From positions 6,014,001 through 6,078,000 of the forward strand of contig JAULSN010000001.1 in the NCBI GenBank assembly GCA_033439765.1: a DNA stretch of 64,000 nucleotides, read 5' to 3'. The notes under the pieces are model-generated. The model had not been told where the DNA came from. It was given only the letters and a program-made list of their open reading frames with translations, and ran no database searches. Made by a program: the position numbers and the translations under genes. Positions within the stretch are counted from its first letter, which is position 1. Every line of letters starts with the position of its first letter. Source of the DNA: Lasiosphaeria ovina (lineage: Eukaryota > Ascomycota > Sordariomycetes > Sordariales > Lasiosphaeriaceae). This document shows, piece by piece, positions 56,056-64,000 of this stretch.

Positions 56056-57297
56056 TTAGATATTATCCTCAACCATGCCGAGCACGTCGAGCTCCGTCCG
56101 AACCATCCTCTCGAATTCTTCGCGGTCGATGCCCGACGCACGCGACAGCATAAACAAGCTCCTGATGCTCCGCGAGACGTGCTGTTTGACGCCGAACTCG
56201 CTCTGGTCCCGCTTCTCGGCGCTCTCCTCGAGCTTGGCCACCATTACAGAGCCGTTTGAGCTCGCGCTGGAGGCCGGCCGGGGGTGTAGGAGATTCGGGT
56301 TCACCGCCTCCTCGTCTCCTCGTGACCGGCTCGAGCGCGCTGACGGCGACCGCGGCGGCTCTGCCAGTGTCCAGGCGCCGCTGGTCTCGTCTAGCTCGGT
56401 TTGCTCCATGCTGTCGTGCGAATAATTCAGGGGCCGCACCAGCCCCAGGGGCGGGGGGGCTTCGATCCCTTCGACCTCCTCGTCGGGGTCGTGGTTGTCC
56501 ATGACGGGCTGGACCGAGTCGTACTGCGCGTAGTAGGCGTCCTCGGCAGACGAAGGGCGGTTCCCGTTGGCGGGCTGAGAGGTTTGCGCTATTGACTGCG
56601 GCGCAGGAGAGCGCTTCATGGCCGGAGTCCGCGCCGGTGTTGCATCGTATCGACCCCAATAGTCGTCGTCGTCGTCGTCATCGTCGTCGTCGCCGTCGTT
56701 TGCATCGGCCACAGAGACGCTGCTCGCTCCGTTTGCCCTTTGGGAGCTGGCACCGTTGGACTGTGTTCCAGCCACCGAGCTTGACGCCTCAAAGGCCTTC
56801 TCGGCTTGGCTGACAGTTTCAGATCCCCCAAAAGATGCCAGAGGAGAAGGGTCGCTGGCAACTCCAACTTCGCCGACTCGCCACCCATCGCCGCCTCCCT
56901 CCTTGTCACCCGTGCAGTGCACCAGGCGCACGAAAAGGTTGAATTCGCCGAGGACAACAAGAGTCTGCAGTGTTTCCTGATCTAACCTCCGATACTTGAT
57001 CTGAACATCGTAGTCCCAGTCCACTTCAATCTCGCCAGACACGGGGTGGGGCTGTAGGCTCTCGCTCTGGGCGATCACCGTGAGCTTGGACACCTTGGCC
57101 GTGTCATAGGTGAGCAGGCGGATCCACGGCTCGGTGCTGGCCGAAGACAAGAGTTGAACACGTTGCCTGAGGATTGGAGATAGTAGCGGCAGAAGGGAGG
57201 TGGGCGGCTGGGTCGAGACGGCTGCTCCAGGCAGCGCAGAGAGCAGAGGCGCGACAAGGCCTCTGATATCCGTTGAGCTGATGCTCGTTGTGCTCAT
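56056..57297 (-). CDS. Uncharacterised acidic protein with folded N- and C-terminal parts
   Basis: Single exon, 413 aa, starting MSTTSISSTDIRG. The open frame extends upstream to 57456 but only through a TTG, so ATG 57297 is used. Residues 1-145 look folded and conserved (LRQRVQLLSSASTEPWIRLL, YDTAKVSKLTVIAQSE, IEVDWDYDVQIKYRRLDQE, LGEFNLFVRLVHC). The middle is Ser/Ala-rich with ten consecutive aspartates followed by YWGRYD, then YYAQYDSVQPVMD and LGLVRPLNYSHD. The end is a helical segment (HVSRSIRSLFMLSRASGIDREEF and then a TELDVLGM phrase). The pattern of short conserved blocks in disordered sequence suggests a real, conserved fungal protein, but I do not recognise a characterised family and assign no function. 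Confidence 0.8.
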   Translation of the reverse strand: MSTTSISSTDIRGLVAPLLSALPGAAVSTQPPTSLLPLLSPILRQRVQLLSSASTEPWIRLLTYDTAKVSKLTVIAQSESLQPHPVSGEIEVDWDYDVQIKYRRLDQETLQTLVVLGEFNLFVRLVHCTGDKEGGGDGWRVGEVGVASDPSPLASFGGSETVSQAEKAFEASSSVAGTQSNGASSQRANGASSVSVADANDGDDDDDDDDDDYWGRYDATPARTPAMKRSPAPQSIAQTSQPANGNRPSSAEDAYYAQYDSVQPVMDNHDPDEEVEGIEAPPPLGLVRPLNYSHDSMEQTELDETSGAWTLAEPPRSPSARSSRSRGDEEAVNPNLLHPRPASSASSNGSVMVAKLEESAEKRDQSEFGVKQHVSRSIRSLFMLSRASGIDREEFERMVRTELDVLGMVEDNI

Positions 57298-60011
57298 GGT
57301 GACTGTTGGTTCCGCTATGTGAATGTTGGCTGCGATGATAAAGGCGCGGTCCAAAGCGTCCTGTCGTCTGGTCTGGTGTGGATGCAATTTCCGGTATAGA
57401 AAGGGAGCGCAACGGCCAAAATATGAAGGGAGTGTCTCGGCTGGCGAAGGAAACAATCACATGCCGGCCTCGTCACTTTCCTGTCTGAGTCAAGCTAGTT
57501 GGTTCGGTGTGCCTGCAACAACGGCCAGGAGGGAACCTTGAAGGCCTGTCGTCAGTGAGTCAAAAAAGGGTATTATGTATAGAAATAGGCGAGCGAGCAG
57601 GGACGAGAAAAACAACAGAGCTTGTTGGAAATAAATCCTGCTAGCACCTACCTTAGGAGAGAAACGTTAGGAGGCCTAAGCCCGTGAGCCGGAGGCTCGT
57701 CTCGACGGTTACTTTAGTTCCTACAGATCCACGAGGATCCAATGGATCCCGGGCAGTACATACCCCACCCGATTCAATGGCTGTTGCTTGCACTTGCTTT
57801 GCCTTGCAGTTACCTAACCTCGCCCGCCTGCCTGTGTTGCTGACAGACGCCGTGTGGCCCTTGCGGTTGGCCGCCACAGCGCACTGCGGCACTGACCACC
57901 TGCACCTTTACCACTGCCACTTCGGCGTGCGCTGCCGCTCGTCCAGTTTCGGGGCATTTCAGCCAATTCGAGCCGGCCCCGCAATGTTAGTTCACCCTGG
58001 CCCTGGCCCCCCCACCTTTCGGGCGGAGGGAACAAATGTTAGCGCCTTGCCCCTCACAGGCAAAGGTCTCTCTTATGTCTCTCTCTGCGACAAACTTGCC
58101 CCCTTGTCGCCGGTAACATCAAAAGTTTTCTCCTTCCATTACCGTAATTACCACGGAAGTAAATTGCTAGAAGCGGACGGCCTGCCTGCCTGCCTGCCTG
58201 CCTGGGCCAACCACACCAGACTCAGAGGCGGGAGACGGAAGCTTTCACGTGGAACCAGAGACCGCGTGAGCAAAGAAAGCTGAACTGTGCAATTGCATTA
58301 CATTGCATGTCGTTTCTCAAACTTTGCAGACAGGCCTTTTCAGAACTCGTACCTGTCTCGACTCTTACGAAAGCGTCAGTTCTGCAGGGACACGTACGTG
58401 TCTCTTTGTTGCTTAAAGTCTGGTATTCGTACATACAGCATCTTTAGGTCCAGTGAGGTGAGGTGAGGTGCACGCAGGGTCCAAGTTTCTACAGCTCTAG
58501 CTCTAGCCCTTCGATCTGGGGTTGGCCTGGCCCGGCTGTGGGGGAATGGATGGGTGGATGGATGGATGGATGGATGGATGGATGGATGCACAGGAACCTG
58601 GAAAACGGTTTCTTAACGGGTGCCGATCTCTGCTGCACGTAGTAGGCATGTACAGTATGTACCTGGCTGGTTCTAATGTGTGTCTTGTATACAACACCAG
58701 ACCTATTTTAGTGTGTGCTTGTCCACGAAACCACGAAACTTGTTGAGTGACTGTCCGCCGCCATGAACCCAAGACCTTAGCGAGGGGAAACGACTTCAAT
58801 TGGGATTTGGGTAACTGTTCGCCGCCATGAACCTAACCTACCAGTCTAGTACCTACCTAGCGAGGGGAAAGGGACCTGGGCTTGGAGAAAGAGAGCGGAC
58901 GCGTGATGTGGCGCCGAAGCGCTCGCTCGCTCGACAGAGAGTTTATGACGTGGGCTTCGCGGCCAGAGGTGTAGCTCACCTTGGTCTGCATGTCCAAGTG
59001 CACAGAGAGAAGTCAAACTAGCAGCACAGCCTCGTGGCGAGAGACGAATCTCCTCGGCGTCGTTTCTCTTTATTATCGAAGTCTGGTCTATTTTGTCTCG
59101 CCTTACCTTACCTTGCGTCGTCTTGCAGAATCATCAAAGGTATACTCATGAGATGTCTGTGGGTTGCAAGGTGGCTGCCGTGGGTTGCCAGAGGAGAATA
59201 GTAGCTTGAAGAAGACAATGACCGAGATGTCTGTGGGTTACTGTAGAAAGCAAAGTAGTTGCCGCGGGTTACCATTTCCACTTTCATTGTTTAGGTGGTG
59301 GTCAGGTGGATGGGTGGACGTGCCCTACATGCATAATGTCTTATTCTTCTTCCTGTTTTCAGGTCTCGTTATTTCGAGAAAGATTTTACTTGCGTCAGCA
59401 GAGCCAGTGACAGGTCCTGGCGCAGTGGCCGTGGGTCTTTTCCCCCCTCCCTTATAAGGTCAGTTCACGATCATCTCCCGTGACGACATCCTTCTCTGGC
59501 TTCACAGGTTCTGGAATCGCAGGGGTCTGTGCATTCCGGAATCCGAGGTAGGCTGCTGTGTCGAGAGCGAGTCTGACTGCGTCAAACTGTACCTAACTTA
59601 CTCAGACCGTTGCTCAAACATTCAGGGCCCTAATAGGTAATTCCCGGGGGTTTTCCCATGTCTCTCGGGGGGAGGGGGGGAAAAAGAAGAAAAAAGAAAC
59701 AGCAAAGTTGGCCAACACAACTCTGGCCGTATCCCTCCGCTGGTTCTCCAACGGAGACCTTGTTACGACCTTTACATCCTGTAACCGACCGAGTTTGGAT
59801 ATCTTTCCGGCCCGCAGTACATGGAAGCTACATCAAAAGACATCATCATTCCCAGGGGTGGATGGTTATATAAAAGCTTTCCCCTGTTTACTGTCGAATC
59901 GTACACTGCAAAGGTTCCTTTTTTTTTGTTCCCTCACTCCTTTCCCGTCACTCCCATGACGCCAGCCAGCCAGCCAAGGTACTTTACCTAAGGTAGCTAC
60001 CTAGGTAGCCA
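57298..60011. other. 2.7-kb intergenic region with microsatellites
   Basis: No gene is supported; the longest open frame (199 codons at 57684-58283) shows no protein-like features. Notable are (CCTG)6 at 58181-58204, a GATG array at 58546-58588, a GGTGA repeat at about 58453-58470 and repeated GTGGGTTGC/GTGGGTTAC phrases at about 59159-59270. TACCTAGGTAG palindromes occur at 59978-60008, right beside the NUP120 stop. A near-duplicate phrase GTTCGCCGCCATGAACC / GTCCGCCGCCATGAACC occurs at about 58753-58770 and 58816-58832. Confidence 0.55.
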
Positions 60012-63000
60012 TCAAGCATCACCCATCAAATCATCCTCGGTCGAAAACCCAAACTGGTTATTCTGGATCGCCACGATCCTATCCAGTTCCTGCTGATATT
60101 GCTTCCGGATATCGCTGAGCGTCAGGAACCTCCGCCTCTGCGGGTCCTGGCTATTAATGCGTGCAGAGAGCCGGTCGATCTTGTCCTGCAGCGCATGGTC
60201 AACGTCCTCTTCCTGCTGCCTCTTAGCCAGCGGCTGGGACGCAGCTGCCTCTGCCTCGAGCCTCAGTGCGAGGTCTCCCAACTGGCTCTCCAGGTCGTCG
60301 CCTGCCCCCTTTGCGCGCCTCGCCGCGTCGTCCTCGGCAGGCACGTCCTCCAAGATGTAGGCCTCCTTCGGGGCGACGCAGCTCAGCGCGTTGATGAGCA
60401 GCAGGTACTGGCGCGTGACCTGCGTGTCGAGCGGGTCGTCGGCCCCGACCCTATCGCCCTCTCCCATCTGCCGCAGTTTCTGCAGTCGGTCGAGCAGGAT
60501 GGCCGCTCCGCCGCGGTAGTCGTTGTGGCTGATCCTCCAGGCGTAGAGGACTTGATGATACGGCACGCTGTTGACCACGTCCTTGGTTGCCCTGCACTTC
60601 TCGAGCAGTATGTCGTCGACCTTGTTCTGCAGCCCCGAGAAGGGCAGGCTGATGAGTTCCGTGTTCTGGCCCGTTTCGCACATCTTCTCCACCAGCTTCC
60701 GCAGATATGCCCTCTGCATCGCCTCGTCTTCCATCGAGAGCAGCGCCGAATGGGCCACGTCAAAGTGGGATATCGTAGTTGCGGCCGAGAAAAGGCGGCT
60801 CAGCATTTCCATCTTGGTTCCTGCCGCATCCTGTTTGTGGTCGTGGGCAAACTGGAGCGCCAGACGTGAAAACTCGATGACATGCGAATACGCCTTTTGT
60901 TTGTCGTACAGATTGACGACGTGGGCGTAATAGTTGGGAAGCCCGCTGCTAAGGAGATTCCATTCCGTGTCGTCGAGAAGCCCCGAACTGTGTCGCTCGA
61001 CGCCGTTCTTTGATATGCTCAGGCCGATCGACGCTTTTTTGAAGTAGAGCGATGCGGTGTCGCAGTCTTTGAGCGCGAGGAAGACACGGCCCTGGACATA
61101 GGTAGAAAAGGGGCCACGTTCGGCGAACGGGTTAAGCTCCAAGGCGAGGTCAGGCCGGTCCTGCTTCAGGAGTCGGCACTGGAGGAGCCACGTGCATAGC
61201 ACGGTAGAGCTGCTAGGGGAGCACAGGTCAAGCACCACCTCCGTGAGGCTGTTGAGCAACGGCAAGTTATTGCTCTCTGGCAATCCAAAAAGATGTCCTG
61301 TGAGGCCTTCGAGGGCCGTGATGGCATACGTGTCCTCGCCGCCACGTTTTGTTAATGGAGAGGCGGTGCCAGAGCCAGAGCTCGCCCGGTCCGCCTTTGG
61401 TATAGGGACGCTCAGTTCCGTCTTTGCCATCCACCTCAGATGCTCCAGTCTCCGAAGAGCATCGATAAGTCGCCGATACTCGGAGCCGATATCAAACCGG
61501 CAGTGGAGGGCGTCCTCTTCGCTTTCGGGATCAAATTCCATGTGGAGGAGGAGGATAAGCTGGCTGAAGAGAATGCGCCAGTGGAGCTCGATCGTCTCCT
61601 GAACAGCGCGAACGACTACCTTCCTCCCAAATCGCGTAAAGGGCTCTCTAAGCTCCTGGGAGTTGGTGTCGCTGGACGCGCGAATCATGCCGAATAAGTC
61701 GTCGTAGAGCCTCGGCGTCACGATTCGGAAATTCTGGCCAAGAGCTTCTACGACGGGGGCGCAATCCTCTTCTGAAAGCTGTGACCAAAACCCAGCCTTG
61801 TCGAAGAGGCTCTGGATTCGATCCTCGTCGGGCTCGGTCAGGTCTTCGAACAATTCCGCCCTCAGCGCAGCCCTGCTCTGCTGGACCATGCTGTCCGAGA
61901 AGGTGTCCAGGAAGTTCAGCCCAGCAAAAACGAGCGCCGCTACATCCTCGTTTTGCTTGTCGGGAGAATGGAGGTTGTGGTAGATACGGTCAAGCTCGCT
62001 GCATTGCCTGACGGCAGAGATGCAGTCGGCACATGCCACCCAGATCATGCCCTCTTCGGGATCGTATACCAGCGACAGGGCCTCGCCTCTCTGCTTGTCA
62101 AGCTCGAGCAAAAGACGCCAAAACCGCATCCATTGAGTCTCGCTCGTGCCCCTAAATTGCTCGTAGTCCACGCCCCCGTTCGAGGTGCGGTCCAGTGTTG
62201 TGGTTGAGCCGAGGACCGAGCATATGGATTCCGCGATGCTCTTGCCAGCTCTTGGCGACGTCTCTTTGTACGTGCCTAGGCCTTTCTCGTACATGCCGAG
62301 CGCCGTCTCGATGGTGGTCTTTGAAAACCGTCCCGGGAAGAAGATAAGATCGAGCCATTTCTCGGTAGAATCTACCGGATCGCAAGGCCCCGATGTCTGC
62401 GCGGCAGGCAAGACGTTCTCGACGAAAACGCCCTTCCAGCTAGCGCCAAACGGCGCCTTGGTGTTTCTCGGCCGCAGCTGCAACTTTTGCACTCGGTAAG
62501 TGGTGTTGTTTTTCCACAGAGTCCATAGCTCAGGGCCCTCGGCCTGCTGCGCCACTGAGAAGTCGGCCAATGTCCACACGTCGAGCGAGGACGGGCTTGG
62601 AGGTATCAATTGCGCTTCTGGGAAACAGTCTGCGACATGGATGGATCCTTGGTCGTTGGCCTTCACTTTCCAAAACTTGAACTCGCCGGCTCCGATCGGC
62701 GAGTACGTCACGACGAGGCACTGGCCGGGCGAAGTGTCCAGAATCTGGATCAGGTTGCTCTGAGAAGGGTCGATTGTCCATTTGCCAACCTCCTGGGGGT
62801 CGCGCTTGGCATTGAGTATGTCGCCCGTGTAGAGAATCTGACCAGACTGTACATCCCAAACCCGCATGCGATGGTCCAGACAGATTGTGAATAGAAAGGA
62901 CGTGTCGTCGCCGCCTATGCTCGTTATCGCCGTCGATGCAGCCGCCGTCAGCTCCATGTTGATCTTGTCGTAGCGAACGGTCGGGTTCCGCTGGAAGGGG

Positions 63001-63791
63001 ACTAGCCCGCGCAGGCTCTGGCCCCATCCCGCAACATTGTAAATGTTTTCCTTCCAGGACGTCGCATTGGTGGCTGGGGGGAGGAGAGCAGAGTCAGTAA
63101 GCCAATTCAGCAAAGCGCAGCAAATCTGGGCCGCGAGGAACTGACCGTCGTGGGAGAGATTCCTGTCAAACTTCAAGATGCCACCATCATGCATAGTGAT
63201 GATCAGCTGGTTGGGATTGACGACGACTAGCTGGTGCGGGTGCTTGAATCCGAAGCCGGGCGGCGAGAAGGACTTGCAGGCCTCGCCTAGGCCGCCCTCC
63301 GAGATCGACCGCTTTCTGAAGTGCTCTGGTCGGAGAGTGATGGAGTAGAACTGGCTCGACTGGTCGACGACAAACACGTAGAGTGCATCGTGGTCGGGGC
63401 TATCGGCGAACCCGACGCAGGAAGGGCGTATCGGGGACGGAAAGGCCAGGTTGAGGATCAAGGGCGCATCTGCGTCCTTCTCCTGCTTGCACACATCGGC
63501 GGCGCGAATGCTCAGGACCGTGCCGTTCTCCAAGACGCGCCAGAGGAACGCCCGCGGGGAGCTGCGGTGCTTGCGGTAGTAGATGGAGGAGGCGGTAGCG
63601 AGGTTTCTGGCGCGATAGAGCCTCTCGTCGTCGTCGTCGGCAGCGGCAGCGGGAGCTCGTGTCAAGGCGGAGCGGGCAAAGGAGGCGCTCTGGGTCTGGG
63701 GCGCGACGCGGATCTGGACAATCGACGACTGTGCCGGCTCCAGTTTGAGCCGCGCTTCCTTGTAGAGAACCTCGAAATCCCTGGAGCTCAT
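60012..63791 (-). CDS. NUP120: Nuclear pore Y-complex nucleoporin Nup120 (Nup160 family)
   Basis: Model: exon 1 63791-63146, intron 63145-63074 (72 bp, GTCAGT to CAG, branch CTGAC), exon 2 63073-60012; 1235 aa. The intron is a multiple of three and stop-free, so an ORF reading would add 24 false residues after NLSHD. The frame is open to 63935 through a TTG, but ATG 63791 (MSSRDFEVLYKEARLKLEP) is the likely start. The N-terminal half is a beta-propeller with WD-like strands (FLFTICLDHRMRVWDVQSGQ, WTLADFSV). The C-terminal half is an alpha-solenoid (YYAHVVNLYDKQKAYSHVIEFSRLAL, VPYHQVLYAWRISHNDYRGGA), ending in a short helical tail. By family, it is a scaffold arm of the Nup84/Y complex of the nuclear pore. 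Length fits fungal Nup120. Confidence 0.92.
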   Translation of the reverse strand: MSSRDFEVLYKEARLKLEPAQSSIVQIRVAPQTQSASFARSALTRAPAAAADDDDERLYRARNLATASSIYYRKHRSSPRAFLWRVLENGTVLSIRAADVCKQEKDADAPLILNLAFPSPIRPSCVGFADSPDHDALYVFVVDQSSQFYSITLRPEHFRKRSISEGGLGEACKSFSPPGFGFKHPHQLVVVNPNQLIITMHDGGILKFDRNLSHDGQFLAAQICCALLNWLTDSALLPPATNATSWKENIYNVAGWGQSLRGLVPFQRNPTVRYDKINMELTAAASTAITSIGGDDTSFLFTICLDHRMRVWDVQSGQILYTGDILNAKRDPQEVGKWTIDPSQSNLIQILDTSPGQCLVVTYSPIGAGEFKFWKVKANDQGSIHVADCFPEAQLIPPSPSSLDVWTLADFSVAQQAEGPELWTLWKNNTTYRVQKLQLRPRNTKAPFGASWKGVFVENVLPAAQTSGPCDPVDSTEKWLDLIFFPGRFSKTTIETALGMYEKGLGTYKETSPRAGKSIAESICSVLGSTTTLDRTSNGGVDYEQFRGTSETQWMRFWRLLLELDKQRGEALSLVYDPEEGMIWVACADCISAVRQCSELDRIYHNLHSPDKQNEDVAALVFAGLNFLDTFSDSMVQQSRAALRAELFEDLTEPDEDRIQSLFDKAGFWSQLSEEDCAPVVEALGQNFRIVTPRLYDDLFGMIRASSDTNSQELREPFTRFGRKVVVRAVQETIELHWRILFSQLILLLHMEFDPESEEDALHCRFDIGSEYRRLIDALRRLEHLRWMAKTELSVPIPKADRASSGSGTASPLTKRGGEDTYAITALEGLTGHLFGLPESNNLPLLNSLTEVVLDLCSPSSSTVLCTWLLQCRLLKQDRPDLALELNPFAERGPFSTYVQGRVFLALKDCDTASLYFKKASIGLSISKNGVERHSSGLLDDTEWNLLSSGLPNYYAHVVNLYDKQKAYSHVIEFSRLALQFAHDHKQDAAGTKMEMLSRLFSAATTISHFDVAHSALLSMEDEAMQRAYLRKLVEKMCETGQNTELISLPFSGLQNKVDDILLEKCRATKDVVNSVPYHQVLYAWRISHNDYRGGAAILLDRLQKLRQMGEGDRVGADDPLDTQVTRQYLLLINALSCVAPKEAYILEDVPAEDDAARRAKGAGDDLESQLGDLALRLEAEAAASQPLAKRQQEEDVDHALQDKIDRLSARINSQDPQRRRFLTLSDIRKQYQQELDRIVAIQNNQFGFSTEDDLMGDA

Positions 63792-64000
63792 CTTGCCCCC
63801 ATGCGCATCTATTGCCGGCAATTGACGAGTCTCGGGGTGTGGTCGCGCGTCGTATTTCGTGTGGGTGTAGAGGCAGTTTCGGTCGGGTAGAGCTTTTTGG
63901 CGGGCGGAATCGATGCCGTTATGGTTGCTGTCCAAGCTTCAAAAAACTGTTTGGAGCGAGACTCAGGCTCAGCTCCAAGACTAGGTAGATAAGGCAGATA
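63792..64000. other. Upstream flank of NUP120
   Basis: Likely 5' leader and promoter of NUP120, cut by the window edge. It contains an ACTAGGTAGATAAGG motif (63981-63995). Confidence 0.4.

Noticed and set aside
1..64000. tRNA or rRNA genes
   Set aside because: No B-box plus acceptor-stem combination was found when scanning for GGTTCRANNCC-like cores; candidates such as 61809 lie inside coding sequence.

Overview
The window is nuclear DNA of a filamentous ascomycete, most likely a Sordariomycete. Genes are interrupted by short introns (mostly 50-130 bp) with fungal branch sites (CTAAC, CTGAC). Codons are C/G-rich at the third position, intergenic DNA is long, and the gene content (WSC-domain protein, Rev1, Oct1, Tpc1, an apoO-type MICOS subunit, Nup120, secreted pepsin-like protease) is typical of Pezizomycotina. 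No prokaryotic features, CRISPR arrays, rRNA or tRNA genes, or recognisable transposons were found. All gene models were assembled by hand from reading frames plus splice sites. UTRs cannot be set from sequence alone.

Layout, left to right: a VPS9/ankyrin/PX-like endosomal protein (608-4863 +); a gene-free 5-kb stretch; an uncharacterised protein (9831-11674 +); a secreted aspartyl protease (13027-14471 -); a WSS1-type DNA-protein crosslink protease (17682-19056 +); a 15-exon ABCC transporter (19672-25189 -); a SAS4-domain chromatin protein (26475-28308 +); a short-chain dehydrogenase (29758-30944 +); a nucleoside hydrolase (31495-33206 -); RED/IK spliceosomal protein (33910-35613 -); REV1 (36391-39943 +); a WSC-domain surface protein (40196-41183 -); OCT1 (42326-44719 -); MIC26/27 (45379-46429 +); TPC1 (46891-48032 -); VPS26 (48473-49622 -); RPL9 (50846-51892 +); a Cys-rich membrane protein (53223-54365 -); an acidic hypothetical protein (56056-57297 -); and NUP120 (60012-63791 -).

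Most genes are housekeeping: endosomal sorting, crosslink repair and translesion synthesis, splicing, mitochondrial import and membrane shape, nuclear pore and ribosome. They do not form one pathway. Three mitochondrial genes (OCT1, MIC26/27, TPC1) lie side by side and two DNA-damage tolerance genes (WSS1, REV1) fall in the window. No secondary-metabolite backbone gene accompanies the ABC transporter or the dehydrogenase, so a biosynthetic cluster is not supported.

The most noteworthy signals are: a GC-AG intron in VPS26; a perfect Cdc48-binding VIM motif in the WSS1 protease; three ubiquitin-binding-motif-like repeats in REV1; a polyserine insertion beside Walker B of the ABC transporter; two introns that are multiples of three and stop-free, and so invisible to ORF calling; intronic simple repeats that are always pyrimidine-rich on the sense strand; and dispersed intergenic TAGGTAGGTA- and GTAC-type motifs. 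I found no convincing wholly new biological system.
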